From NCBI GenBank assembly GCA_013696385.1, contig JACCYR010000105.1, positions 1-15,458 on the forward strand: a stretch of DNA of 15,458 nt, in the 5' to 3' direction. Each line of letters opens with the position of its first letter. Positions within the stretch are counted from its first letter, which is position 1. A program made the translations under genes and the position numbers. This DNA comes from Acidobacteriota bacterium (GTDB lineage: Bacteria > Acidobacteriota > Blastocatellia > Pyrinomonadales > Pyrinomonadaceae). The notes beneath the pieces are model-generated. The model made no database searches, was not told the origin of the DNA, and saw nothing but the letters and a program-made list of their open reading frames with translations. Shown piece after piece: positions 1 to 6,346 of the stretch.

Positions 1-767
1 GCTTTAATGACAATCGGCTCAATGTAGACAGGCAAATCATTACGGAAAGCAGAAAGCGGCGCGGGCGGATTTTCCGCTTGCTTCTTCATCAAATCAGTCG
101 GATTTTCTGCTGTGAACGGCACTTCGCCCGCCAACATTTCATACAAAATTACGCCAAGCGAATAAATATCCGAGCGTTCATCGGCTTTGGAAACCGACGA
201 ATTTTGTTCCGGCGAAAGATATGCTAAATCTCTCAAATCCGTTTCTTCGCCAAACACGCCGTTTTCGTTTGATACATCCGAGCCGAAATCTAAAACTTTA
301 ACCGTTTCAGATTCTCCAGTCATGTGTGCGAGCAAAACATTTTTGCTATTTAAACGATGATGAATAACGCCATTAGTATGTGCGGCAGAAAGTGCGGCGG
401 CAATCTGTCGGGTAATTCTGACGGCGCGTTCAATCGGAAATTTGCCTTCGCGCTCAATTACTTCTTCGAGCATTTCGCCGTCGGCATCTTCCATTACAAT
501 ATAAACCGCGCCGTTTTTGTCCGCGCCAAAATCCGTAACATTTAAGATATTCGGGTGAGAAATATGCGAAACCGTCCGCGCTTCGGCGGAAAACCGTTTC
601 ACAATTTTTTCATCAACTGCTAAAGCCGGCGGCAGAATTTTGATGCTAACGCTCTTTTCCATCAAAAGATGTGTGGCGCGATAAGTTTTTCCCAAACCGC
701 CGTCGCGCAATTCTCCTTCAATTTGATATTTATCTGCTAAATTTTGTCCGGTAAATTGGTCTGACAT
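1..767 (-). CDS. Ser/Thr protein kinase-fold protein, probable pseudokinase (C-terminus outside window)
   Basis: I translated this by hand from the ATG at 767-765; 255 residues are visible and the frame stays open to the window edge. It is a Hanks-type kinase domain: a degenerate glycine loop (LRDGGLGKTY, residues 20-29, first Gly replaced by Arg), the ATP-anchoring Lys43 in VSIKIL, alpha-C Glu62, HPNIL at 71-75, DFG at 160-162, LSPEQ at 184-188, and SDIYSLGVILYEML at 199-212. The catalytic loop, normally HRDLKxxN, reads HHRLNSKN (136-143): the catalytic Asp is Arg138 and the Lys is Asn140, while the metal-binding Asn143 remains. Phosphotransfer is therefore doubtful, although nucleotide binding may persist. 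Large sensor or membrane segments, common in this family, could follow beyond the edge. It lies 165 bp downstream of atpE on the same strand and may have its own promoter. The kinase fold is near certain; loss of activity is an inference. Confidence 0.9.
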   Translation of the reverse strand, partial: MSDQFTGQNLADKYQIEGELRDGGLGKTYRATHLLMEKSVSIKILPPALAVDEKIVKRFSAEARTVSHISHPNILNVTDFGADKNGAVYIVMEDADGEMLEEVIEREGKFPIERAVRITRQIAAALSAAHTNGVIHHRLNSKNVLLAHMTGESETVKVLDFGSDVSNENGVFGEETDLRDLAYLSPEQNSSVSKADERSDIYSLGVILYEMLAGEVPFTAENPTDLMKKQAENPPAPLSAFRNDLPVYIEPIVIK

Positions 768-795
768 TTTTCTCTATAAAATTTTTCTTACAATT

Positions 796-801
796 ATTAT
801 A
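796..801 (-). promoter_or_regulatory. Candidate -10 box upstream of the kinase-like gene
   Basis: A perfect TATAAT on the minus strand lies 28 bp upstream of the kinase-like ATG. No convincing TTGACA-type -35 sits at the usual 16-18 bp, so this is only a candidate. Independent transcription would make sense because a terminator-like hairpin separates this gene from atpE. Confidence 0.3.
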
Positions 802-877
802 CACGCTTTAAGAAACGATTCGATTCAAAAATCTTGCATTAAGTTGTAACACGCAATAGTTTGGAAACCGAAACAAA

Positions 878-924
878 GAAAACGCGGACGAAGCCGAAAC
901 TTACGCCCGCAAAATTTGGTTTTC
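878..924 (-). terminator. Possible terminator hairpin after atpE
   Basis: On the minus strand GAAAAC pairs with GTTTTC (outer arms 919-924 and 878-883) and GCGGGC pairs with GTCCGC (inner arms 905-910 and 884-889, one G-U pair). A bulge lies on one side and a 15-nt loop between the inner arms. A T-rich tract follows the 3' arm. It begins 9 bp after the atpE stop, a typical place for an operon terminator. The bulge and the interrupted T tract keep confidence modest. Confidence 0.4.
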
Positions 925-932
925 GTTTAATT

Positions 933-1250
933 TTAAAGTTTGACGAAAACGATAAGCAGCGCAAACAGCACGAGCGACTCAATCAAAGCCAACGCGATAA
1001 TCATCAGCGTTTGGACAGTTCCCGCCGCGCCCGGATTACGCGCCGCGCCTTCCGCCGCACGGGAGCCGACCAGACCTTGACCGATACCAGCCAAGCCCGC
1101 CGCCAACCCGAAACCAATGCCCGCGCCGATAGCTTTTGCCGCGCTGACAGTTGATTCATTATCCGCCGCGCCCGCGCCTTGCGCGAGAGCCGGAATCGCC
1201 ATTACGAAAAGCGCAAGGGCGGAAAAGAAAATATATTTAAATTTATTCAT
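933..1250 (-). CDS. atpE: F1Fo ATP synthase subunit c with N-terminal signal-like extension
   Basis: This is the proteolipid subunit of the rotating c-ring in the inner membrane, 105 residues long against about 70-90 for most c subunits. The extra length is an N-terminal signal-peptide-like segment (1-23, ending PALA before QGAG). The first hairpin helix is glycine-rich (about 39-64, GAGIGFGLAAGLAGIGQG); the polar loop is RNPG (71-74); the second helix carries the ion-binding carboxylate Glu91 in LIESLVLF. Gln58 and Ser92 match two of the side-chain ligands of Na+-binding c rings, but the Tyr of that motif is Phe96 and the Thr is Leu93, so the coupling ion is undecided. A strong ribosome site (AGGAG, about 1258-1262) fits the high copy number of this subunit. 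It is separated from atpB by 262 bp, unusually far. Confidence 0.96.
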   Translation of the reverse strand: MNKFKYIFFSALALFVMAIPALAQGAGAADNESTVSAAKAIGAGIGFGLAAGLAGIGQGLVGSRAAEGAARNPGAAGTVQTLMIIALALIESLVLFALLIVFVKL

Positions 1251-1350
1251 TTTTAGTCTCCTGTATTTTTATTTAATTGGCGAAGACCTCGAATAAATCT
1301 TTTTTGCAAACTTGCGGGGGTTTATAATTTCGCCTCACTTCCGGTATGTT

Positions 1351-1377
1351 CACGATTTATACTCGCGTAGAGTCGTG
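1351..1377 (-). other. Hairpin in the atpB-atpE leader
   Basis: In the 262-bp gap ahead of atpE, CACGA (1377-1373 read on the minus strand) pairs with TCGTG (1355-1351), and a short CTC/GAG stem forms inside. The gap also holds a second copy of the atpE ribosome-site string ACAGGAGAC (1377-1385; the functional copy is 1257-1265). A long structured leader could raise atpE translation or stabilise a processed atpE message. This is inference from position only. Confidence 0.3.
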
Positions 1378-1483
1378 TCTCCTGTTGCGTGCGGGCATTT
1401 TCGCGTATGAAATGCAAGTTTTTTATTTGATTTAATTTTAGTCTTCTAATTACGATTGAAGTTAACTCATCTAAACAATTGCG

Positions 1484-1511
1484 ACCAATCGCCAATCGCA
1501 AATCTAAAATC
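1484..1511 (-). repeat. Degenerate heptad tandem repeat abutting the atpB stop
   Basis: On the minus strand, starting 2 bp after the atpB stop codon, there are four consecutive 7-bp units: GATTTTA, GATTTGC, GATTGGC, GATTGGT. The unit begins GATT every time and the other three positions drift. It resembles the intergenic heptad repeats known from cyanobacteria (STRR type). No inverted copy is seen nearby. Confidence 0.6.
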
Positions 1512-1513
1512 TC

Positions 1514-2425
1514 TTAAACGTGCGCCGTCGCAACCGCTTCGCCGGTTGCTTCCGAGTGTTCTCCGCCCTGATTATGTTCGTGCGGCTCGTGGGTAACTTC
1601 GCTAATGTAAATCATCGAAAGCAAGGTGAATACAAGCGTTTGCACAAACGCGACAAAAACCGCTAACGGCATCAAAACTACCGGCAGTAAAAATTGCGTG
1701 AACGGCGCATACAAACCTGAAATCTGCGAAGAAATTTGTTCATCCGCAAACATATTGGCGAAAAGCCGAACGCCAAGCGTCAACGGGCGAATCATATTAC
1801 TGACAATTTCAATACAGAAAATCAGTATCGTGATTAAAAATAGATACCAAGGCAATTTTGGTCCGGCAAAGTGCTTTAAGTGATTGATGAGTCCATTTTC
1901 GCTAATCCCGATGTAATTGTAATAAATAAACGACGAAATACCGAGCGCGAAGGTTACGTTGACCGAAGCTGTCGGAGCCATAAACATTGGGAAAAGTCCC
2001 ATCAAATTTGAAATCAAAACCAAAACGGCAAATGTGGCAACCACCGGAAAATACTGATAGCCGTGTTTGCCGACGACGCTCGTAATCAAATCTTTCAACG
2101 CGACGAATCCGGCTTCGAGTGTTAATTGTCCGGGTGTCGGGTCGTCTTCAGAAAGTTTTCCCTTGAAAATCCAGATAACAACCAGCGTCAAAATACACGC
2201 AATTACAAACATCACCGTATACCACGGAATCGCGTTTTCCGCCGTATAAGCTCCGAAAACATCGGCGGGAGTTGCTTTAACTCCTATTTTATTAAAAAAC
2301 CACTCCCAAGCCGGATAAGTGTAAGCCATCTCAAATTTATAAAGAGGCTCACCCACATAATGATTGATAAACTCAACAATCAACGGCGTATGATGTTCGC
2401 CGCCTTCTGCTGCAAATAAAAACAT
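1514..2425 (-). CDS. atpB: F1Fo ATP synthase subunit a
   Basis: This is the stator channel subunit that passes ions to the c-ring; 303 residues from the ATG at 2425-2423. I chose that start because AAAGGAAA lies just upstream and the previous gene ends at 2428; a longer reading to 2515 would overlap atpI. Several membrane helices are evident (about 68-88, 125-148, 194-213, 244-275). The essential arginine is Arg220 in TLGVRLFANMFADE, matching E. coli Arg210; PWYLFLITILIFCIEIVSNMI precedes it. The last 25 residues are hydrophilic and rich in His and Glu (HEPHEHNQGGEH at 279-290), an addition to the conserved core. It is tightly coupled to atpI, with 2 bp between the stop of atpI and this ATG. 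Confidence 0.96.
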   Translation of the reverse strand: MFLFAAEGGEHHTPLIVEFINHYVGEPLYKFEMAYTYPAWEWFFNKIGVKATPADVFGAYTAENAIPWYTVMFVIACILTLVVIWIFKGKLSEDDPTPGQLTLEAGFVALKDLITSVVGKHGYQYFPVVATFAVLVLISNLMGLFPMFMAPTASVNVTFALGISSFIYYNYIGISENGLINHLKHFAGPKLPWYLFLITILIFCIEIVSNMIRPLTLGVRLFANMFADEQISSQISGLYAPFTQFLLPVVLMPLAVFVAFVQTLVFTLLSMIYISEVTHEPHEHNQGGEHSEATGEAVATAHV

Positions 2426-2427
2426 TC

Positions 2428-2856
2428 TTAAATTTCCTTTCGTTTCAAGATATGAATAATTACTAAAATAAAAGTTTCTATTAAAATCGCCGCCGCAAAA
2501 GCCAAAAGACCACAAATTACTGCTACAACCGAAACAATTTTAGTTAAAAAAACCAATACGATAACTGCGCCGATGGCAAAATAACGCAGGATATATTTCC
2601 CGACCAAAAATTTCGGCTTTGCACCTTCGACCGCCTTTTCAAAAACACTTTTGAGAGCGAATTTCAGCCAATAATAATTAATAAATGACAAAATTCCGCC
2701 GAGTATTAAACCTGCCGTAGCGCGCCACGTTGCAAAAATCAAACTTCCAATTATTGCGGCGACCAAAACAATTGCCATAATCCACAAAATTCTCGCGTGA
2801 GAAATTGGAACAGCCGCGTCTGCTTCGTCGGTTGTAGTTTTGAAATTGTCGCTCAT
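2428..2856 (-). CDS. atpI: ATP synthase subunit I-like membrane protein
   Basis: A 142-residue protein with a short polar N-terminus and four hydrophobic helices (about 22-42, 46-66, 88-106 and 108-136). The segment GGILSFINYYWLKFALKS (53-70) is typical of the AtpI family (ATP-synt_I), which assists c-ring assembly or Mg2+ supply in other bacteria. Its place directly before atpB, with the genes nearly touching, supports the call. The start ATG has no clear Shine-Dalgarno site, so translation may depend on other signals. Sequence similarity across this family is low, so position carries much of the weight. Confidence 0.82.
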   Translation of the reverse strand: MSDNFKTTTDEADAAVPISHARILWIMAIVLVAAIIGSLIFATWRATAGLILGGILSFINYYWLKFALKSVFEKAVEGAKPKFLVGKYILRYFAIGAVIVLVFLTKIVSVVAVICGLLAFAAAILIETFILVIIHILKRKEI

Positions 2857-2942
2857 GGCGAAACAAGCATTTTATAAGGTTCGGATAAAAAATTCAAAAC
2901 AGGAAAGCGATTTAAAAATGATTTTGTGCAATTTTTCTCAAA

Positions 2943-3506
2943 TTAGTCTTTATTTTTCAGGATTTGCGAAGTCATTCTGAAAAATTGAAAAAATCCGATA
3001 ATCGAACCCAAAACAATTCCGGCGATAATTCCCCACGGCGACGTTCCCAAAAGCAAATCGGCAAACCAACCAATAATCAGCAAAAAAACTACCGAACCAA
3101 ACAGAGCAATTGCCGCCGACATCGCAAGTCCGCTTTTTCGGGCGGTGTCAGCGGTTGATTCGGGTTTGGCTTGCATTTGAAAAAGCATCGGTCTATCTTT
3201 TTCTGGCGTTTTGGCTGCGAATATCGGCTCGCTTGGATTTTGTATGGCAGATTGAGTCGCCGGTTCTTCGATTGTTTCAACGTCGCGGAAAATTAGCGTT
3301 TCTGTTTGCGCCGGAAACACGGTTGTTGTTTTCTTGTCTTGCAAAATTGATGATTCGGTTGTGCTTTCCGGGTCGTTGAAAGCAGGTTTTTCAAGCGACA
3401 CTTCTTTGGGTAAAATTATCGGCTCAGTTTGCGGTTCGGGCTGATTTATTTCCTCAATTTTGGCTTGTGGTTTTTCTTCAATTTCGTCGAACAAACTCTT
3501 TATCAT
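2943..3506 (-). CDS. atpZ: AtpZ-type ATP synthase accessory membrane protein with long N-terminal extension
   Basis: 187 residues from the ATG at 3506-3504, preceded at good spacing by AGGAG (3514-3518); an in-frame ATG at 3533 lacks such a site. The C-terminal third is the AtpZ/AtpI-type two-helix domain: GLAMSAAIALFGSVVFLLIIGW (126-147), then LGTSPWGIIAGIVLGSIIGFFQFFR (153-177). AtpZ forms a complex with AtpI thought to act in Mg2+/Ca2+ handling or assembly of the ATP synthase; known AtpZ proteins are about 80-100 residues. The first roughly 120 residues here are a polar, Glu/Pro/Thr-rich, probably disordered extension that I do not recognise. It lies 86 bp before atpI and 47 bp after the LCAT-like gene. 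Confidence 0.8.
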   Translation of the reverse strand: MIKSLFDEIEEKPQAKIEEINQPEPQTEPIILPKEVSLEKPAFNDPESTTESSILQDKKTTTVFPAQTETLIFRDVETIEEPATQSAIQNPSEPIFAAKTPEKDRPMLFQMQAKPESTADTARKSGLAMSAAIALFGSVVFLLIIGWFADLLLGTSPWGIIAGIVLGSIIGFFQFFRMTSQILKNKD

Positions 3507-3553
3507 CCCAATTCTCCTGCGCCGGACAATCAATATCTGGCAACTTGGTTTAA

Positions 3554-5071
3554 TTAGTTTCGTCTTTTGGATTTGGTTAATTTAACAGCTTTGCCAGACG
3601 GCGGCTCAATTGGCAGATTCAAAAGGCTCAAAACAGTCTTATCAATAATTTCATCGCCCGCCAAACGGTTATGTTCACCGCAAGCTACCGTTAAATCTTT
3701 TAAAACGTCTGACTCCAGATTGGCGGATTTACCGATATTCAACAAGGAAGAAATTAGAGAGCGTTTAGGCACCACGCCGTCGCCGGGCGAATACAAAACT
3801 TTTTCTAATTCTTCTTTAGAAACCTTTGTGCCGTCGCGCTTTGTAAATGAATCGGTCTCAAATTCCGTTTTCCAAGTGTTATCTTTCGGATTTTTGTGAA
3901 TTATCATTCCGTCAACCGTCGGTCTGCATTCCGAGCCGAAATAGTAAATCGGAATCGGATTTTTTCTCATCGGTTTCGCGCTCAACGCAGCTTGAAACAA
4001 TTTGGCGCGGAGCAGAACGGCTTGGAAATATCCTTTTGCCTGCTCTTGAGTGGCATTTTCGATTATCTTGGAAAAATCTTCGTTAGTGTAAGCCGTCCAA
4101 CCGTATTTTTCCCACGTCGCCGGATTATAAATATCAATTTTGAGCGGCTTTAAGTTTTCGTCAAAGGCGCGAACCATTCCGTCGTGCGGCAAAAGTTGGT
4201 AAATCGAAGGAATTGTGAACAAATCGTATTTCGATAAATTTTGCAAAAACGGAAGGTTTAGTTTGCCGCCGCCGAAAAGCGAAAATCCATTGAGCAAAGA
4301 GTTAAGCGCGGACAGCGAACCTCCGTTCGGCGTGGCAACCAGCAAAATGCTGTTGATATAGGATGTGCCTTTCCACGTTGGTCTGAAATTTCGCGCCTTT
4401 AAATCTGCTTTGCCATACATTGCAGCGTAACGGGCAATCAGTCCGCCCATCGAATGCGCGACGATATTAAATTTTAAATCGGGACGCTTGAGTTTAGCGC
4501 GGAGTTCGTCCATTTTTTGCAGTAAAATATGCGCGTTTTCGACATTATCAAGCCGCCAATCGTATGGAAAAACATAGACAGTATCAGCGTATCCGTTTTC
4601 ATCCGGCACATCTATTTTGCCTTCTTTGTAGCCGTCAGCTTCAAGTGAGTTAATCAATTTCTGGTAAATTTCGATTTCAGGCGTGAGCCGAATTAACTGG
4701 ACTCTCCGCAAAACATCACCCGGCACTAAATTGTCCCGATTCGCCGCAATATCGGGCGAAATCGGAAGCCGCAAATCGTCATTTTTTGACCGCGTTAGGT
4801 TAAACCAAACTTTCTCGTCCGAATTTTTATTAACAAGTTCCGAGCCGATTAAACCCGGAATAATAATAACCGGCAATCTGCCTTTCTGAGTCGGTTTGGT
4901 TTCTGTCGCGGCAACCTTTGCTGATTCATCTTTTTTTCCGTCAACCTTGCTAATTATTTTCTTTAAAATATTTGTCTTTTTCGTTGTTTTTTCCTGCGCT
5001 TGGGCGGCGTGGACAAAAGATAAAACAATAAGCAAAAAGGCGAAAAACTTAGTAAGTGAAAACCCTAACAT
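3554..5071 (-). CDS. Secreted LCAT-family alpha/beta-hydrolase (lipase / acyltransferase-like)
   Basis: 505 residues with a signal peptide (1-25, hydrophobic 8-20, likely cut after AQA), then a Lys-rich linker and an alpha/beta-hydrolase of the lecithin:cholesterol acyltransferase family. Visible marks are VIIIPGLIGSELVNK (68-82, strand and oxyanion-loop region), FPYDWR (168-173, characteristic of LCAT relatives), the nucleophile elbow AHSMGG with Ser207, the acid Asp431 in SPGDGVVP, and His467 in CGEHNRL. The whole triad is present, so an active esterase, phospholipase or acyltransferase acting on envelope lipids is expected; substrate and true acyl acceptor cannot be read from sequence. It begins 69 bp after the glycosyltransferase stop. 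The TAACCTCTG just upstream gives only a weak GAGG site about 14 bases from the ATG. Confidence 0.9.
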   Translation of the reverse strand: MLGFSLTKFFAFLLIVLSFVHAAQAQEKTTKKTNILKKIISKVDGKKDESAKVAATETKPTQKGRLPVIIIPGLIGSELVNKNSDEKVWFNLTRSKNDDLRLPISPDIAANRDNLVPGDVLRRVQLIRLTPEIEIYQKLINSLEADGYKEGKIDVPDENGYADTVYVFPYDWRLDNVENAHILLQKMDELRAKLKRPDLKFNIVAHSMGGLIARYAAMYGKADLKARNFRPTWKGTSYINSILLVATPNGGSLSALNSLLNGFSLFGGGKLNLPFLQNLSKYDLFTIPSIYQLLPHDGMVRAFDENLKPLKIDIYNPATWEKYGWTAYTNEDFSKIIENATQEQAKGYFQAVLLRAKLFQAALSAKPMRKNPIPIYYFGSECRPTVDGMIIHKNPKDNTWKTEFETDSFTKRDGTKVSKEELEKVLYSPGDGVVPKRSLISSLLNIGKSANLESDVLKDLTVACGEHNRLAGDEIIDKTVLSLLNLPIEPPSGKAVKLTKSKRRN

Positions 5072-5140
5072 AAATGATTTTTAACCTCTGATTATTTTAG
5101 AATAAATTAAAATTTAACTTGTCAGTTCGCGTAAAAACGA

Positions 5141-6346
5141 TTATTTTTTTCTGGTATTATTTTGCAAAATAACGGTTTCGTTCGGCGATTTCAATTTGTA
5201 TGTGATGCCGCGCCAGCGGATTTGGTTTGAGAAAAAAGCGCATAAACAATTATAAAAATAAATTACCGGCGTAATCGTCCAAAGCGTCAGATGCGGCAAA
5301 AGACTTTTGTTTAATTGATTTTCGTAATTTTTCAAAACCAATTTAACCGCCGTCAATCTTAACCAAGCCTTGCCAATGCCAAGCGCGAAAATCGCCGACA
5401 AAAAAGCCAGCATCAACCAAAAGTGCCAACCCGCAAGCAGAAATAACAGAATAATGCCCGTCCAAAAAATCGCGGTAAAAAAAAATGAACCAATAAAAGA
5501 GGCTTTCCACAGATTTGGCGCATAGACGTGCGTGATTTTCATTTGCCGCGTCGTGAATTCGAGAAGCTCGCTAAAAGTGCAATCTTCAATCGAAACAGTC
5601 AAACATTGCGGGACAAAATGAATCGGTAAATTCGCTTCTTTCAGTGCGCGTGTTACGGCGAAATCGTCGGAAAGCGTTCCTGCAAAGCGTTCGTGCATAT
5701 CAAGTTTTTCAAAAACATCGCGCCGAATCGCCGTCGAACCGCCCCAACAAAAATTATCATTCGTGTTCGCGCCCAAAGCTGATGCAATCGAAGCGTTCCA
5801 AACCGATCGCAGTTCTGTTGAAAATCCGCCTTTTTTATTAACAAACCAACGATAACCCGTCGCCGCGCCGATGTTTTCATCTTGCAAAGGCGCGATTAAA
5901 TTTCTCAGCCAATTTTTGTTTGGTCGTGCGTCCGAATCCACAAAAACAAAAACTTCACTTTTGCCGGAAACTTTTAAAACCGCTTGCCGAAGATTGTGAA
6001 CTTTTTGACCTTCATTCTCAGCTTTACCGGCAATTATTAACTTTGCGTTCTTTGCGCCTTGGCGTGAAACTTCTTCAATAAATTTTACTGCTTCATCGCG
6101 TTCATCATCAACCACAAACAAAATTTCGTAATTCGGTAAATCCTGCCGAAAAAGCGCGAAAAGATTTTCCCGCAAACCTTCATCAAGCCCGCGACAAGGC
6201 GCAATTATCGAACAAAAAGGCGTGTAATCAGATTTTGGTTTGGCTAATTCTTTTTTGAAAAACGCGAGATAATTAATTCCGCCGCGCAGAGATTTATAGC
6301 CGAGAAAAACCAAACCGGCGGCAAAAAAGTAGAAAACGAAAATCAT
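5141..6346 (-). CDS. Membrane glycosyltransferase, ceramide-glucosyltransferase-like (GT21/GT2, HpnI-like)
   Basis: 401 residues. An N-terminal membrane helix (1-18) is followed by a cytosolic GT-A domain: SIIAPCRG (46-53), the metal/nucleotide motif DSDA (137-140), WGGSTAI (201-207), the acceptor-site TLSDD (224-228), and RQMKITH (267-273) in place of QxxRW. Three C-terminal hydrophobic stretches (about 283-306, 308-325 and 352-372) precede IRWRGITYKL (377-386), typical of ceramide glucosyltransferase and HpnI relatives. It probably moves a sugar from a nucleotide sugar to a membrane lipid (sphingolipid, hopanoid or lipid A precursor). Its ATG overlaps the waaA stop by 4 bp (ATGA), so the two are translationally coupled. 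Residues 95-102 (RQGAKNAK) are encoded by an octad-repeat-like stretch. Confidence 0.88.
   Translation of the reverse strand: MIFVFYFFAAGLVFLGYKSLRGGINYLAFFKKELAKPKSDYTPFCSIIAPCRGLDEGLRENLFALFRQDLPNYEILFVVDDERDEAVKFIEEVSRQGAKNAKLIIAGKAENEGQKVHNLRQAVLKVSGKSEVFVFVDSDARPNKNWLRNLIAPLQDENIGAATGYRWFVNKKGGFSTELRSVWNASIASALGANTNDNFCWGGSTAIRRDVFEKLDMHERFAGTLSDDFAVTRALKEANLPIHFVPQCLTVSIEDCTFSELLEFTTRQMKITHVYAPNLWKASFIGSFFFTAIFWTGIILLFLLAGWHFWLMLAFLSAIFALGIGKAWLRLTAVKLVLKNYENQLNKSLLPHLTLWTITPVIYFYNCLCAFFSNQIRWRGITYKLKSPNETVILQNNTRKK
6041..6065 (-). repeat. Octad repeat-like stretch inside the glycosyltransferase gene
   Basis: On the minus strand the string reads CGCCAAGG, CGCAAAGA, ACGCAAAG: three degenerate 8-bp units, with a CGCC/GGCG palindrome at the start. 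Three octads equal 24 bp, so an insertion would keep frame; it codes for RQGAKNAK between two conserved parts of the GT-A domain. It resembles a short interspersed sequence I recall from other genomes, but I cannot confirm this here. Confidence 0.45.

Noticed and set aside
861..1154. Plus-strand frame opposite atpE
   Set aside because: Arg/Thr-rich shadow of the c-subunit gene, which is unambiguous on the other strand.
1273..1353. Possible 26-residue leader peptide from a GTG in the atpE leader
   Set aside because: No ribosome site at proper spacing and no coding signature; short GTG frames like this occur by chance.
2426..2515. Longer atpB reading starting at 2515
   Set aside because: The extra 30 residues overlap atpI and look non-native; the ATG at 2425 has a ribosome site and the family-like start.
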